A stretch of DNA of 64,000 nucleotides, taken from positions 1-64,000 of the forward strand of contig NZ_VTUZ01000015.1 in the NCBI RefSeq assembly GCF_008369935.1. The letters run 5' to 3'. The position numbers and the translations under genes were made by a program. The stretch is from Paraburkholderia panacisoli. Its GTDB lineage: Bacteria; Pseudomonadota; Gammaproteobacteria; Burkholderiales; Burkholderiaceae. Under the pieces are notes generated by a model, which had not been told where the DNA came from, did no database searches, and saw only the letters and a list, made by a program, of their open reading frames with translations. How positions within the stretch are numbered: position 1 is the first letter of the stretch; each line of letters opens with the position of its first letter. Positions 8,567-17,081 of the stretch are shown here, piece after piece.

Positions 8567-9552
8567 GCCCAGCTCCTTACCTGAAAAAAGCGCAACACCA
8601 TCAACACGGCGGAAAAAAACAAAGCGGTAGCAAAGCAATATGGACTCAAATCCTGCCGGGGCAAATGCTCGACAAACGACGTCCGCGCGTTTTGCTGCCG
8701 ATTGATCTCGGCGACCGCCGCCATCATGGCCTTCGCGTCACCCGCCTGGAAAAGCCGGTAAGGCGTCTTTAGCGTCAGAAAATATCGATGCAATTCGGCT
8801 TCGGCCGAAGACCCGCCGACGGGTACCGCGGCGTTCAGATCGGGGCTGTAGACACTGCTGCGCAAGTAAATGAAGTACAGCGCGATCTGGTTGCGCTGCA
8901 GCCCTTCCTGAATGCGTCGGCGCACCGCCTCGTCGAGCCTCGCCCCGCCATCGGAGACGAGCACGATCGCGCGGCGTCCCGACGAGAGGCGACCATCGAA
9001 CTGCGCGATCGCGGCCAGCATTCCCCGGTCGAGTTGCGTGTCCGGCATGCCTCGGCCAATGGCCGTGGCGGCGATCGCGGCCTCGATCACGCGATGGTTG
9101 TACGTGAACGGCATCGCCAGCACGGGGCTGGTGCCGAACATCATGAACGCGAGCCGGTCGTTGGGGCGCTGGTTCACGAAGCTCGTCAACGAAGCGCGCG
9201 CGACCTTGTTCTTCGTGTCGCCACCACCCGGCGATTCGACGCCCGCGCTGGCCATCGGCTCGTCCATGCTCGCGCTGCGATCCATCAGGATCAGGATCTG
9301 CGCGCCGCTCCCCGTGCGCACCACCTGCAGTTGCGAGCGTCCCGGCCCCGCGAGTCCGACGACGATACCCGCCATCGCCAGCACGCCGCTGCAGCGCGCG
9401 AGCAAGCCGGCCCATCGGCCGACGCGATCGACCGGCAGCCACGCGACGCTGGAAAACACCAACGTATCGCTACGACGCGGCAGCAATGGCAGCGCGGCGA
9501 GCGGCAGCAAGGCCAGCATCCACGGAGCGGCGAAATCGAGAGCCATGGTCAT
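8563..9552 (-). CDS. mxaC: MxaC-like von Willebrand A-domain protein
   Basis: A 329-residue inner-membrane protein resembling BatA/MxaC. There are hydrophobic segments near residues 10-25 and 50-68 and near the C terminus. The vWA domain has a complete MIDAS start (MDRSASMDE, near residue 90), with VLVSDGGARLDEA later. vWA/MoxR pairs act as metal-dependent chaperone systems, and MxaC belongs to the methanol dehydrogenase maturation group. It overlaps both mxaA and mxaK by ATGA, so production is tightly coupled. Confidence 0.82.
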   Translation of the reverse strand: MTMALDFAAPWMLALLPLAALPLLPRRSDTLVFSSVAWLPVDRVGRWAGLLARCSGVLAMAGIVVGLAGPGRSQLQVVRTGSGAQILILMDRSASMDEPMASAGVESPGGGDTKNKVARASLTSFVNQRPNDRLAFMMFGTSPVLAMPFTYNHRVIEAAIAATAIGRGMPDTQLDRGMLAAIAQFDGRLSSGRRAIVLVSDGGARLDEAVRRRIQEGLQRNQIALYFIYLRSSVYSPDLNAAVPVGGSSAEAELHRYFLTLKTPYRLFQAGDAKAMMAAVAEINRQQNARTSFVEHLPRQDLSPYCFATALFFSAVLMVLRFFQVRSWA

Positions 9553-10466
9553 CGCTGCTGGCGCCGTTCAGCGCGATACAGCGCACGGCTCAGCGCCTGC
9601 AATGGAAACTCGGCAGCGCCCGGCGCAGGTTTGAAGAAGCGCTCGGCCGACACCTGATAGAAGTGTTCGAGTTGCGCGCGCAGCGGTTGCAGATACGGTG
9701 CGCGGGTCAACAGTGCGGACAGCGATCCCCCGTGCACGACCTGCCCCGCGGTTTCGTTCAGCGCCTCATGTATGCAGAACCACGCGTCTTTGGACGAAGG
9801 GGCTTGCGCACCTTGAAGCCGTTGCATCTGCCGCCATGCACGTGCAAACGGCAATCGGGCCGACTCGCGCTGGTTACGCCACCACCACCACGCCGCCCAC
9901 GCGAGCAAGGTCGCGAGCAACAGACCGAGCGCCCACGCGATCTGGCGACGCAACCCGGCGGTGGCCAGCCATGGAGCCTGTCGATCGGGCCGCAGCGGCT
10001 GCAGGTCGCCGGCAGCGAACGTGGCAGGCGGGGTCAGCGGTCCGACGCTCGCCGGCCATTCGGCCACCTGCAATTGCGCGCCGCTTGCCGATGTCAATGT
10101 CAGCGGGGGCAACGCGATTTGCGTGAGCGTCTGCGGCGCATTGACAATCTGATAGCCGACCACCATCCAGCGGCGGCCATCCGCATCGATTTCGAACGAC
10201 ACTGGCCGGCGTTCGAGCCAGACGCCGGTGCGGCCGACCGATGGCGGCGTGACCGCACCCATGTCGTCGCCACCGGCTTGCAGAAGCACGCGTTGCGTAA
10301 GCACATCGCCGAGCACGTAGCCGAATGCGCGCGGCTGTTGCACGATCGCGGGCACCGCCGTGGCAGCGTCGCTGCTGGCCGCATGTGCAGCGGCAATCAG
10401 CGCCGCGATCAGCACGTGTCGCGACAAACTACGCGCGCTGCCGACGCTGAGGACGCACGGCTTCAT
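9549..10466 (-). CDS. mxaA: MxaA-like methanol dehydrogenase maturation protein
   Basis: A 305-residue exported or membrane protein beginning MKPCVLSVGS, with a signal-like segment to about residue 40, a beta-rich periplasmic part (about 45-165) and one transmembrane helix (ALGLLLATLLAWAAWWWW, about 180-200). The cytoplasmic tail contains an AWRQMQRLQG-type helical region. MxaA is required for active MxaFI in Methylorubrum and is linked to calcium incorporation. The start at 10466 overlaps the mxaS stop by ATGA and excludes a longer frame that would run into mxaS. No mxaF or mxaI is present in this window. Confidence 0.78.
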   Translation of the reverse strand: MKPCVLSVGSARSLSRHVLIAALIAAAHAASSDAATAVPAIVQQPRAFGYVLGDVLTQRVLLQAGGDDMGAVTPPSVGRTGVWLERRPVSFEIDADGRRWMVVGYQIVNAPQTLTQIALPPLTLTSASGAQLQVAEWPASVGPLTPPATFAAGDLQPLRPDRQAPWLATAGLRRQIAWALGLLLATLLAWAAWWWWRNQRESARLPFARAWRQMQRLQGAQAPSSKDAWFCIHEALNETAGQVVHGGSLSALLTRAPYLQPLRAQLEHFYQVSAERFFKPAPGAAEFPLQALSRALYRAERRQQR

Positions 10467-11326
10467 ACCGTCGTCTCCAGAAAATAACGCGACATGGCTT
10501 CCGGATCGAAGGCGCCTTCGACATAAAACGGCCGCATGCCACGCGAGCCGAAGATCCCGCCGAGTTCCGCGCGACGGTGCTCGACGCCTTCGCGCCAGCG
10601 CTTGCGGATGCCGTCGCGTAGCCACACCATGCGCTCTTCGCCCGACTCGGTGTCATGAACCGCCAGCAACGGACCGCGGCGAGGCGGCGAAATTTCAGCC
10701 TCGTCCCAAACGACTATCGGCACGACGCACGCATGGACCAGCATGTCGAGCACGCGCGGCATCTGGATCAGCGGCCAGTGGAAGTCGGACACGACGAAAA
10801 CGAGCGCCTGCCGGCCGGCGAGGCGCGTCGCGCAGCGCCGCAGTCCTTCGACACCGCCGCTCGCGGCCGCGCTGCTCGGGCACTCGCGCAACATGGTCGC
10901 CAGCAGATTGCCGGTGCCCCGGCCGTATCGCGCCGGCATGAACAGATCGTCGCGTTCGCCGGCATCGAATGCCAGCAGGCCGAGCCGGTCGCCGACACGG
11001 AACGCGCTGTAGCCCAGCGCCTCGACGAAGTCGGCGGCAACCTGCAGCTTCGTTTGACGCGTGCCGAATTGCATCGACGCCGACACATCCACGATCACCA
11101 CCACCGGCACCGCCACGCGCTGCAGGTGAACCCGCACGAGCCATTCCGAGCGCGCCGCGCGCATGCTCGCACGCAGATCCAGACGGCGTGGATCCGGGTA
11201 GTCGAACAGGCGGCCGTGCATCGCGAATTGCTGGCCGGAGCCGAAACTCGAACCGGGATGCGAACCCGGCCGAGCCCCGCCGGCGCGCGTCGGCAAACGG
11301 TAGTGAAATTCTGCTATGCCGTTCAT
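10463..11326 (-). CDS. mxaS: MxaS-like DUF58 protein
   Basis: A 287-residue cytoplasmic protein of the DUF58/vWA-like type. The conserved N-terminal segment (FHYRLPTRAGGARPGSHPG), a metal site VDVSASMQFG near residue 80, and SDFHWPL later are typical of MxaS. Such proteins form chaperone pairs with MoxR ATPases, here the gene 13 bases upstream. It overlaps mxaA by ATGA. Role in methanol dehydrogenase activation is known genetically for the family; the mechanism is not established. Confidence 0.82.
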   Translation of the reverse strand: MNGIAEFHYRLPTRAGGARPGSHPGSSFGSGQQFAMHGRLFDYPDPRRLDLRASMRAARSEWLVRVHLQRVAVPVVVIVDVSASMQFGTRQTKLQVAADFVEALGYSAFRVGDRLGLLAFDAGERDDLFMPARYGRGTGNLLATMLRECPSSAAASGGVEGLRRCATRLAGRQALVFVVSDFHWPLIQMPRVLDMLVHACVVPIVVWDEAEISPPRRGPLLAVHDTESGEERMVWLRDGIRKRWREGVEHRRAELGGIFGSRGMRPFYVEGAFDPEAMSRYFLETTV

Positions 11327-11339
11327 CGTTGAGCGCGCC

Positions 11340-12359
11340 TCAAGGCACGGCCACCTTGGCCATGATCTGCGCGATCAGGGCTTCGGCCAGTTCCTGGCGG
11401 CGCAGTTCATAGATCGGCGTGAAGAACACACGATGACCGAGCGCCGGCATCAGCACTTCATGGATGTCCTCTGGGATCAGATGCGAACGCCCCGCGAGCC
11501 ATGCGACCACGCGGGCGGCCCGCAACAGCGCGCTCATCCCGCGCGGGCTCGCGCCGGCAAGAATCAGTTGCTGCATGTCGACGCCGTCGAGCGTGATGCC
11601 GAAACGCAGTGGCGTTTCCGTCGCCTGCCAGATATCGAGCGCGTAGCGCTCGATCGTTTCACTCGCCTGCACGCCTTGCTGAATCGCCGCACCCACCCTG
11701 TTCAACTCTTGCCAGGGCACGATCGCGGGTGTGAGTTGTGCGAGCAGCATGTCGACGTCATGAAACATCGTGTCGAACACCAGCGCGCGCCGTACGTCCG
11801 GCACGGCGGGCGTGGGCATGTTCAACTCGAACAGGAAGCGGTCGCGCGCAGCCGATGCCAGCTCGAAGGTTTCCTCTTTCTCGACCTTGTTGCGATCGGC
11901 GAACACGGTCATATGCGGGAAACGGTGTTCGCGGTCGAAAGCCCACACAGAGCGCTCGGCCATCGCGCGCAGCAACAGCGACTGGACCTGCGGACGAGCC
12001 CGATTGATTTCGTTGAAGAAGAAAGTGGTCAACTGCTCGCCGTGGCGCAGCAGCGGCCCCGGCTCGATACGCGGCTTGCCGTCGGCATCGACGTACGTGT
12101 GATAGACGAGGTCGCCCGGCATCAGATCGATGGTGCCTTCGACGCGCTCGAACTCTCCGCCGACCACGCGTGCGAACGCGCGCAACACGGTCGTCTTGCC
12201 AACGCCGACGCCGCCTTCGAGCAGCACATGGCCCCTCGCGAACAATGCGACGTTGATGAGCCGTAGGATTTGCTGCTGGCCTATGACGACCTTGGCGACT
12301 TCGTTTTCGATTTGCTGTGCGTGAAAACGCCAGTCCTGAAGCTGTTCGCCAGAACTCAT
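11340..12359 (-). CDS. mxaR: MoxR-type AAA+ ATPase
   Basis: A 339-residue AAA+ ATPase of the MoxR family. Walker A (LEGGVGVGKTT, about residues 54-64), Walker B (FFFNEINRARPQ) and the sensor segment (FADRNKVEKEETFEL) are all visible. The start at 12359 (MSSGEQLQDW) follows AGGAAGGGG, so an N-terminal extension in the same frame is rejected. MoxR proteins couple ATP hydrolysis to metal or cofactor insertion with vWA partners, here MxaS, MxaC and MxaL. It heads the mxaRSACKL series; 293 bases separate it from the DUF3280-like gene, which leaves room for its own promoter. Confidence 0.88.
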   Translation of the reverse strand: MSSGEQLQDWRFHAQQIENEVAKVVIGQQQILRLINVALFARGHVLLEGGVGVGKTTVLRAFARVVGGEFERVEGTIDLMPGDLVYHTYVDADGKPRIEPGPLLRHGEQLTTFFFNEINRARPQVQSLLLRAMAERSVWAFDREHRFPHMTVFADRNKVEKEETFELASAARDRFLFELNMPTPAVPDVRRALVFDTMFHDVDMLLAQLTPAIVPWQELNRVGAAIQQGVQASETIERYALDIWQATETPLRFGITLDGVDMQQLILAGASPRGMSALLRAARVVAWLAGRSHLIPEDIHEVLMPALGHRVFFTPIYELRRQELAEALIAQIMAKVAVP

Positions 12360-12582
12360 CGATGCGATCCCCTTCCTGTAGCCGGCCTGCCTGTGGTGCC
12401 GCGAACGCTTTGTCCCGAGCTGGCGACACGCGCATGCTTTTCTGGTTGTGCCCGTGCGGTATTCGGCGTCGGCGGGTCCTGCACTCGCCAGCATCTGTCC
12501 AAGCACGGTTTGTGCCGATCACGCGGACGTCCGGAGCGCGCAGCGCCGCGTCCAGCTGGTTGTCAGCCTGTCACGAGATCCG

Positions 12583-12597
12583 GGTACACACTGTGCC
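12583..12597. promoter_or_regulatory. 15-bp palindromic motif upstream of mxaR
   Basis: GGTACA-CAC-TGTGCC, an imperfect palindrome with a three-base centre, lying about 225 bases upstream of the mxaR start. The same geometry and nearly the same arms (GGYRCA/TGTGYC) occur at 19191-19205, 28052-28066 and 41713-41727, all upstream of C1 transcription units. It may be a binding site for a shared regulator (inference). Confidence 0.35.
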
Positions 12598-12652
12598 ATC
12601 GGTCGCGACACGCATCGGCCCACGTCGCCTGCCGCGGCGTGGCAATTCCGGC

Positions 12653-13246
12653 TCATCGCCGCGGTGCTGCGTGGTCCGCCGGCGAGCCCGCCGCGGCCTG
12701 CTCAATCAATAGTCCGGCGAGCGCCGACGCACCGCGGCGCCACGACAGGTCCGTATTGCCGCGAATGTCGACCGAACGCTGGAACAAGGTCTTGCCGCTG
12801 GCTACCTCTTCCACACGCAAGTTCAGATTGAGGATCAGGTTGCTGACTTTCTGCACCCAGCAGATCCCCACCTGCTCGACGCCCAGCTCGCGCCCGACCT
12901 GCCGGGCGCAGTTGTCGCATGTGCTCAGGTCTTGCGTCGCGTCGAGCCGGGCGATCAGATCGGCAGCGCCGCCGTTGTCTGCGACACGGTAGCGCTGGCT
13001 GGCATCCAGTTGCGCACGCAGCGCGTTGCTGATCATGTCGATGCGCGCCTGCTGGAGGCGATTGGTATCCGCATCGTTGTAGGCGGCGTTATCGTCGATC
13101 AGACCGCAGTTCATCACCGCGATCGAGGCCGCCCCGGCGCGCACCGGCGCAGCGGCAAACCCGACCCCGGCGACGCTGACGACGACGGCGCACACCACGC
13201 TCGCACCACGCACGAATGCCGCGCGCCACGCAAACGGCGGCTTCAT
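12653..13246 (-). CDS. periplasmic DUF3280-like protein
   Basis: A 197-residue exported protein with a signal peptide (hydrophobic core about 12-32, likely cleavage near VRAGAA). The sequence IAVMNCGLIDDNAAYN and the conserved DLSTCDNCARQVGRELGVEQVG with its CxxC pair resemble the DUF3280/DUF2380 family seen beside PQQ-alcohol dehydrogenase genes in other methylotrophs. Function unknown. The ATG at 13246 overlaps the LysR gene's stop by ATGA; a GTG six bases earlier is also possible. Being coupled to xox-cluster genes suggests a periplasmic part in alcohol dehydrogenase function or electron transfer (inference). Confidence 0.6.
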   Translation of the reverse strand: MKPPFAWRAAFVRGASVVCAVVVSVAGVGFAAAPVRAGAASIAVMNCGLIDDNAAYNDADTNRLQQARIDMISNALRAQLDASQRYRVADNGGAADLIARLDATQDLSTCDNCARQVGRELGVEQVGICWVQKVSNLILNLNLRVEEVASGKTLFQRSVDIRGNTDLSWRRGASALAGLLIEQAAAGSPADHAAPRR

Positions 13247-14244
13247 TGGCACGTTCCCTTGCCGCCGGCCGGAAAGCTCGCAAACGCCGCGTAGTCGCGC
13301 TCCAGATGAGTCGCCGCATGGTCGAGCAGAAACTGCCGGAATACCACGCTAGTGGGCGATAGCTGCTTTGAGCGCAGATGCACGATTTGCCATGTGCGCT
13401 CGATCGGCGTGCCGTTCACGTCGAGCAACGCGATCTCACCCGTGCGCAACTCCAGCAGCAGCGTATGCAGCGAGATCAGACTCACGCCGATGCCCGCCAT
13501 CACCGCCTGCTTGATGGTCTCGTTGCTGCCGAGCGTGACGATCCTCGCGGGGGTGAACAGATGCTGCCGGAACATCACTTCGGCGGCCATGCGCGTGCCC
13601 GAGCCGGGTTCGCGCAACAGGAACGTATCGCCGCGCAGCTCCTGCAGATCGAAGCGGCGCGCGCCGCAGAGCGGATGATCCAACGGCGCGATCACCACTT
13701 GAGGATGGCTGGCTAACGCCTCGGTCGTCGTGTCGAGTTCCGGCGGCGGCCGTCCCATGATCGCGAGATCGATGGCGTTGTCCTGCAGCAGCCGCAGCAG
13801 CGCATCGCGATTGCCGACCGAAAAGTGCACGTCGACCTTCGGGTACAGATGCGAATAGAGCGCTAGCAGTTTCGGCGCGAAGTAGGTCGCGGAACTGACG
13901 ATGCCCATGTTGATGGAGCCGCTGTCGGCCTGCTTGAGCGACATCATTGCATCTTCGGCATCCTTGATCTCGCCGAGGATGCGGCTCGCGTGATGCGTCA
14001 GCATCTCGCCCGCTTCAGTCAGCGCGAGCTTGCGTGCGGCGCGCTCGAACAGGCGCAGGCCGACCGCATCTTCGAGTTGATGGATCTGCATCGAAACCGC
14101 CGGCTGGGTCAGATGCAGTTCCTCCGCCGCGCGCGCGAAACTCGTATAGCGGCTCGCCACCACGAAGATCTGCAACTGCCGCAGGGTCAGCGTGCGGATG
14201 AAATTCAGGTTGAGCCGATTCGTCGCGGAGCGCGCGGTCTGCAT
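13243..14244 (-). CDS. LysR-family regulator, CbbR-like
   Basis: A 333-residue LysR regulator. The N-terminal helix-turn-helix spans about residues 18-75 (LRQLQIFVVASRYTSFARAAEELHLTQPAVSMQIHQLE) and is followed by a periplasmic-binding-protein-like effector domain. The wording LTLRQLQIF...AVSMQ and the effector-domain course (FLLREPGSGTR) are those of CbbR, the Calvin-cycle activator, and its relatives. It lies inside the xox/mxa gene series rather than divergently beside cbbL, 27 kb away. It could control cbb, the methanol genes, or both. Identity as true CbbR is inference; other LysR subgroups share these features. Confidence 0.75.
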   Translation of the reverse strand: MQTARSATNRLNLNFIRTLTLRQLQIFVVASRYTSFARAAEELHLTQPAVSMQIHQLEDAVGLRLFERAARKLALTEAGEMLTHHASRILGEIKDAEDAMMSLKQADSGSINMGIVSSATYFAPKLLALYSHLYPKVDVHFSVGNRDALLRLLQDNAIDLAIMGRPPPELDTTTEALASHPQVVIAPLDHPLCGARRFDLQELRGDTFLLREPGSGTRMAAEVMFRQHLFTPARIVTLGSNETIKQAVMAGIGVSLISLHTLLLELRTGEIALLDVNGTPIERTWQIVHLRSKQLSPTSVVFRQFLLDHAATHLERDYAAFASFPAGGKGTCQ

Positions 14245-14249
14245 GTGAA

Positions 14250-14591
14250 CTAGCCGCTTTGCTGACCGAATGCATCGAGCGCGCGCGCGGAATAGACCAG
14301 CGCGGCACCGGCGTTCAACGCGATCGCCACCGACAACGCCTCCGCCACCTCCTCCCGGCTCGCCCCTGCCCGCGCGGCGGCAGCGCTGTGTAGCGCGATG
14401 CAGCCGTCGCAGCGGGTGGTGACGGCGACCGCGAGTGCGATCAGCTCGCGAGTCCTCGTGTCAAGCTTGCCGGCACGGGCCGCGGCGCCGTCGAGCGCGT
14501 GGAAACCCGCCAGCGTGGCCGGCGCGGCAGCGCCGAGTTCGCCGATGGCCTCCCGCAGTTTCGGTGCGTAATCTTGTGAGTCGATCAGCAT
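14250..14591 (-). CDS. carboxymuconolactone decarboxylase/AhpD-like protein
   Basis: A 113-residue all-helical protein of the CMD/AhpD family. The redox motif CDGCIALHSAAA (CxxC followed by His) near residues 50-60 is the peroxidase-type active site of AhpD-like members rather than the true decarboxylase. GGAG nine bases before the ATG supports the start. It sits between the periplasmic unknown at 14684 and the LysR gene. Role here unknown; protection against peroxide or handling of thiols is possible (inference). Confidence 0.75.
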   Translation of the reverse strand: MLIDSQDYAPKLREAIGELGAAAPATLAGFHALDGAAARAGKLDTRTRELIALAVAVTTRCDGCIALHSAAAARAGASREEVAEALSVAIALNAGAALVYSARALDAFGQQSG

Positions 14592-14683
14592 GCATGAGCT
14601 CCGTCATGAAGTCGGATAGTCGCGCGACGGTGCTGGTCGAGCAGCCGCGCCGCGGTCTGAAGGTGCCGGTGCGGCAGCGTGCG

Positions 14684-15436
14684 CTAACGGCTCGCCCTCG
14701 GCGCGTTGGACGGCTTCTGCGGCGCTTTGCCCGGCGCCGGCAATTTGCGCAGGGCGGCCTGGAAGATCAGCGTCTGCGTGTGCGCCGGATGCGCGAAGTC
14801 GTTGTTCGGGCCGGGCACGTCGGTGCGAATCAGCACCACCTGGCCCGGCACGTCATCGGCGAGCAGAAAGGTGTAGCGCTTGGCCGTGTATTGCGCGAAG
14901 CGCTCCGAATTTGGATCGTTCAGGTAGGGCTGCACGACGATGCGCCGCGCGCTGACGGACTTGCCGCCGGCCTCGCTCGTCACCGTTTCGATGCGCGGCC
15001 CGGCAGCGAGCGCGAGGCGCAGGCGGTGCTGAAAATAACGCCGCTGGCCGCCTGTCAGGCTCTGCATCTCGGAGATGTCGCGTTCGAGAAAATAGATGAT
15101 CACCGGATTGCACTGCAGGCCGCCATTCGGCAGCGGCACGTTGCCGCTACGGTCCGACACCTGGGCGTCGCCTTTCGCGTTGTCTGCGCTGAGCACCAGC
15201 ACCTTGACGAGGTCGGCACCGTGCGACGGCTGTTCGGAGTTGACCACTGCGTAGTCGAGTTCCGTCTGCGCCTCGACACCGTGCAGGTGATCCGTCGTGA
15301 AGATCAGGCGTTCGGCCGGCGTGATGTCGTCGCTTCCCGGCGTTGCCGCTGCGCGGGCGGCGAGCGGCACGACGCACATCGCCCACATCATCCATGCCGC
15401 CAGCGCGCGAAGCCAACCGCTTCGTGCACCCCTCAT
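14684..15436 (-). CDS. periplasmic protein of unknown function in the xox cluster
   Basis: A 250-residue exported protein with a signal peptide (hydrophobic core about 9-28, probable AxA cleavage at ARA). No family is recognised. The mature part is mixed alpha/beta, with one cysteine (LQCNPVIIYFLERDI) and a proline-rich tail. It starts in an ATGA overlap with the xoxJ stop, so it is co-translated with the methanol dehydrogenase accessory gene, which argues for a periplasmic job tied to XoxF, for example in assembly or electron transfer. Other roles cannot be excluded. Confidence 0.6.
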   Translation of the reverse strand: MRGARSGWLRALAAWMMWAMCVVPLAARAAATPGSDDITPAERLIFTTDHLHGVEAQTELDYAVVNSEQPSHGADLVKVLVLSADNAKGDAQVSDRSGNVPLPNGGLQCNPVIIYFLERDISEMQSLTGGQRRYFQHRLRLALAAGPRIETVTSEAGGKSVSARRIVVQPYLNDPNSERFAQYTAKRYTFLLADDVPGQVVLIRTDVPGPNNDFAHPAHTQTLIFQAALRKLPAPGKAPQKPSNAPRASR

Positions 15437-16347
15437 GGCGACGCGTCGCCGGACTTCGGCGCCGGCACGTCGACGGGTTTGAGCAGCGGCACCTGGTAGC
15501 TGGTCAGAATACTGTCGATCTTGTCCTGGTTCGCGCCGATCCATTGATCCACCTTGTCTTTCCAGGCCTTCTCGCCATACCGGACGCCCATCGAAATCGT
15601 ATAGTCGAAGCGGATGCCGGGCCCGGCGGGAAACGGCACGAGTTTGACCGTATCGCCGGCACGCTTGGCGAAGTAACCCGCGATCGGCCCCCACAGGAAC
15701 ACCACGTCGACGTTGCCCGCACGCAGGTCCTGCTCGATCATCTGGCCTGGATATTCCTGTGGGTCGCCGCTTTGCACCCTATACGAGACCGCCTGCTCGA
15801 TCAGATTGTGGCTGAGCAGCCAGTCGACGGCCGGGGTTTGCGAAAAGATGCCGAAGCGCAGTTTGTGCAACTGTTCGGGCGGCAGTTTGAGCAGGTCGTC
15901 AGGCGTGTTGATGTTGGCGAACTCGGGGCGCGTCGGAAACACCATCGCATACGTCGAACGCAGATACGGCTGCGTCGTCGAGGTCATGTCGTATCCTTTC
16001 GGCACCCCGATGATCAGGTCGCACCTGAAGCGCTCGCTGCCCTCTTCCTTCTCACGCAGCGTGTGACGCACGAAGCCCATGCGCTGCGGGAAGTACGTGT
16101 ACTCGAGCTTGTAGCCGAAATCGCTGGCCATCTGGCTGGCGATGCGGTTCTCGTAACCCTCGCCCTTGTTGTTGGACAGGGGCATGTTGTTCGGGTCCGC
16201 GCACACTCTGAGCACGCCATCCGCGCCGTCGTTGTTCGGCAGCGTCGGACCGTCCGCCTTGACCGCGGCGCTCGCGAGCGCCGCGCAGCACAGCGCGGCG
16301 GCGATCAGCGGGGCGTGCACCGACATGCTTCTTTTATGACGCATCAT
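15433..16347 (-). CDS. xoxJ: XoxJ, periplasmic binding protein-like methanol dehydrogenase accessory
   Basis: A 304-residue exported protein with the fold of a type 3 extracellular solute-binding protein. After a signal peptide (about 1-32) comes LRVCADPNNMPLSNN, a hallmark of MxaJ/XoxJ, then YENRIASQMASDFG and FLWGPIAGYFAKR. XoxJ is believed to bind and help activate XoxF. The start at 16347 (MMRHKRS) directly follows CGGAGGCTC. It is 29 bases from xoxG and overlaps the following unknown gene by ATGA. Order xoxF-xoxG-xoxJ matches the classical F-J-G set but with J and G swapped. Confidence 0.88.
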   Translation of the reverse strand: MMRHKRSMSVHAPLIAAALCCAALASAAVKADGPTLPNNDGADGVLRVCADPNNMPLSNNKGEGYENRIASQMASDFGYKLEYTYFPQRMGFVRHTLREKEEGSERFRCDLIIGVPKGYDMTSTTQPYLRSTYAMVFPTRPEFANINTPDDLLKLPPEQLHKLRFGIFSQTPAVDWLLSHNLIEQAVSYRVQSGDPQEYPGQMIEQDLRAGNVDVVFLWGPIAGYFAKRAGDTVKLVPFPAGPGIRFDYTISMGVRYGEKAWKDKVDQWIGANQDKIDSILTSYQVPLLKPVDVPAPKSGDASP

Positions 16348-16376
16348 GAGCCTCCGAAAGAGTAGCGGCGCCAACC

Positions 16377-16796
16377 CTATTTGGCATCGATGGCCTGGAG
16401 GTCGCCCGGCTTGATCTGTCCATCGGAGCGCCCTTTCAGATAAGCATAGAGGTTTTCCCAGTTCTTCTGCATCATCTGGCTCGTGCTGAAATCGGGCATG
16501 CCCTTGGCCACCCTTCCGCCGAATACCGTTCGATGAAACTCGTCCTTGTCGAGAGACTTGAACGCGTCGATGAGCGACGGTCCGACCATGCCTTGTTGCT
16601 GCGCGCCGTGGCAGCGTTCACAGGCGAGCGCGCGCCATGTCCTCCACCCTTGCAGCGTATTACTGTCGACCTTGCTACCGTCGACCACCTTGTATGCGAC
16701 CTGTGCAACCGAGGGATTGTTCTGCGCGTATCCGACAGGAAGCAGGACGAGTGCCGCGGGCAATGCCGCGAGCAACAAGATTGATCGGCCTTTCAT
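16377..16796 (-). CDS. xoxG: XoxG-like c-type cytochrome
   Basis: A 139-residue exported monohaem cytochrome c. The signal peptide (MKGRSILLLAALPAALVLLP) ends near residue 24. The haem site is CERCH (Cys59, Cys62, His63), and KGMPDF near residue 110 supplies the likely axial methionine. It should accept electrons from XoxF in the periplasm. Start at 16796 is preceded by AAGGAGAC. It is shorter than many XoxG/MxaG proteins (about 170-200), so the family assignment is mainly from context. 285 bases with twin hairpins separate it from xoxF. Confidence 0.8.
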   Translation of the reverse strand: MKGRSILLLAALPAALVLLPVGYAQNNPSVAQVAYKVVDGSKVDSNTLQGWRTWRALACERCHGAQQQGMVGPSLIDAFKSLDKDEFHRTVFGGRVAKGMPDFSTSQMMQKNWENLYAYLKGRSDGQIKPGDLQAIDAK

Positions 16797-16811
16797 GCAC
16801 GTGTCTCCTTT

Positions 16812-16910
16812 GTCGACCGGAGTTAGCGCTTCAGCGCTTACTCCGGTCCCATGCAAGTTATTGCGGTCGACCGGAGTTGGCGCTTCAGCGCTTACTCCGG
16901 TCCCATGCAA
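16812..16910. repeat. tandem REP-like hairpin pair between xoxF and xoxG
   Basis: Two copies of a 45-base unit (16812-16856 and 16866-16910, period 54). Each holds a palindrome of 34 bases (16815-16848 and 16869-16902): arms GACCGGAGT and ACTCCGGTC, an inner (A/G)GCGC-TTCA-GCGCT stem-loop and one central mismatch. TCCCATGCAA follows each, and a third partial copy of that tail follows at 16914. The two copies differ by a single base within the hairpin. They resemble repetitive extragenic palindromes and, being transcribed between xoxF and xoxG, could trim or stabilise mRNA. Confidence 0.75.
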
Positions 16911-17081
16911 AAGTCCCATGCAAAATGTTTGCTCGAGAAGACCGCCACCCTGATGCGCTTCATGAACGCATCGGCGAAACGGGCCCGCGCGGGATGATTC
17001 ATCCGGCCGCACTGAACGGACGGCCGCTGCGCCCTGCTGCAACAGACGCGTCGGCCGTTCGTATCAGTGCGCCCCGGTCAT

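Noticed and set aside
16797..17081. CRISPR array from the repeated unit
   Set aside because: Only two copies, each a hairpin with a nine-base gap between units; no cas genes and no regular spacers.
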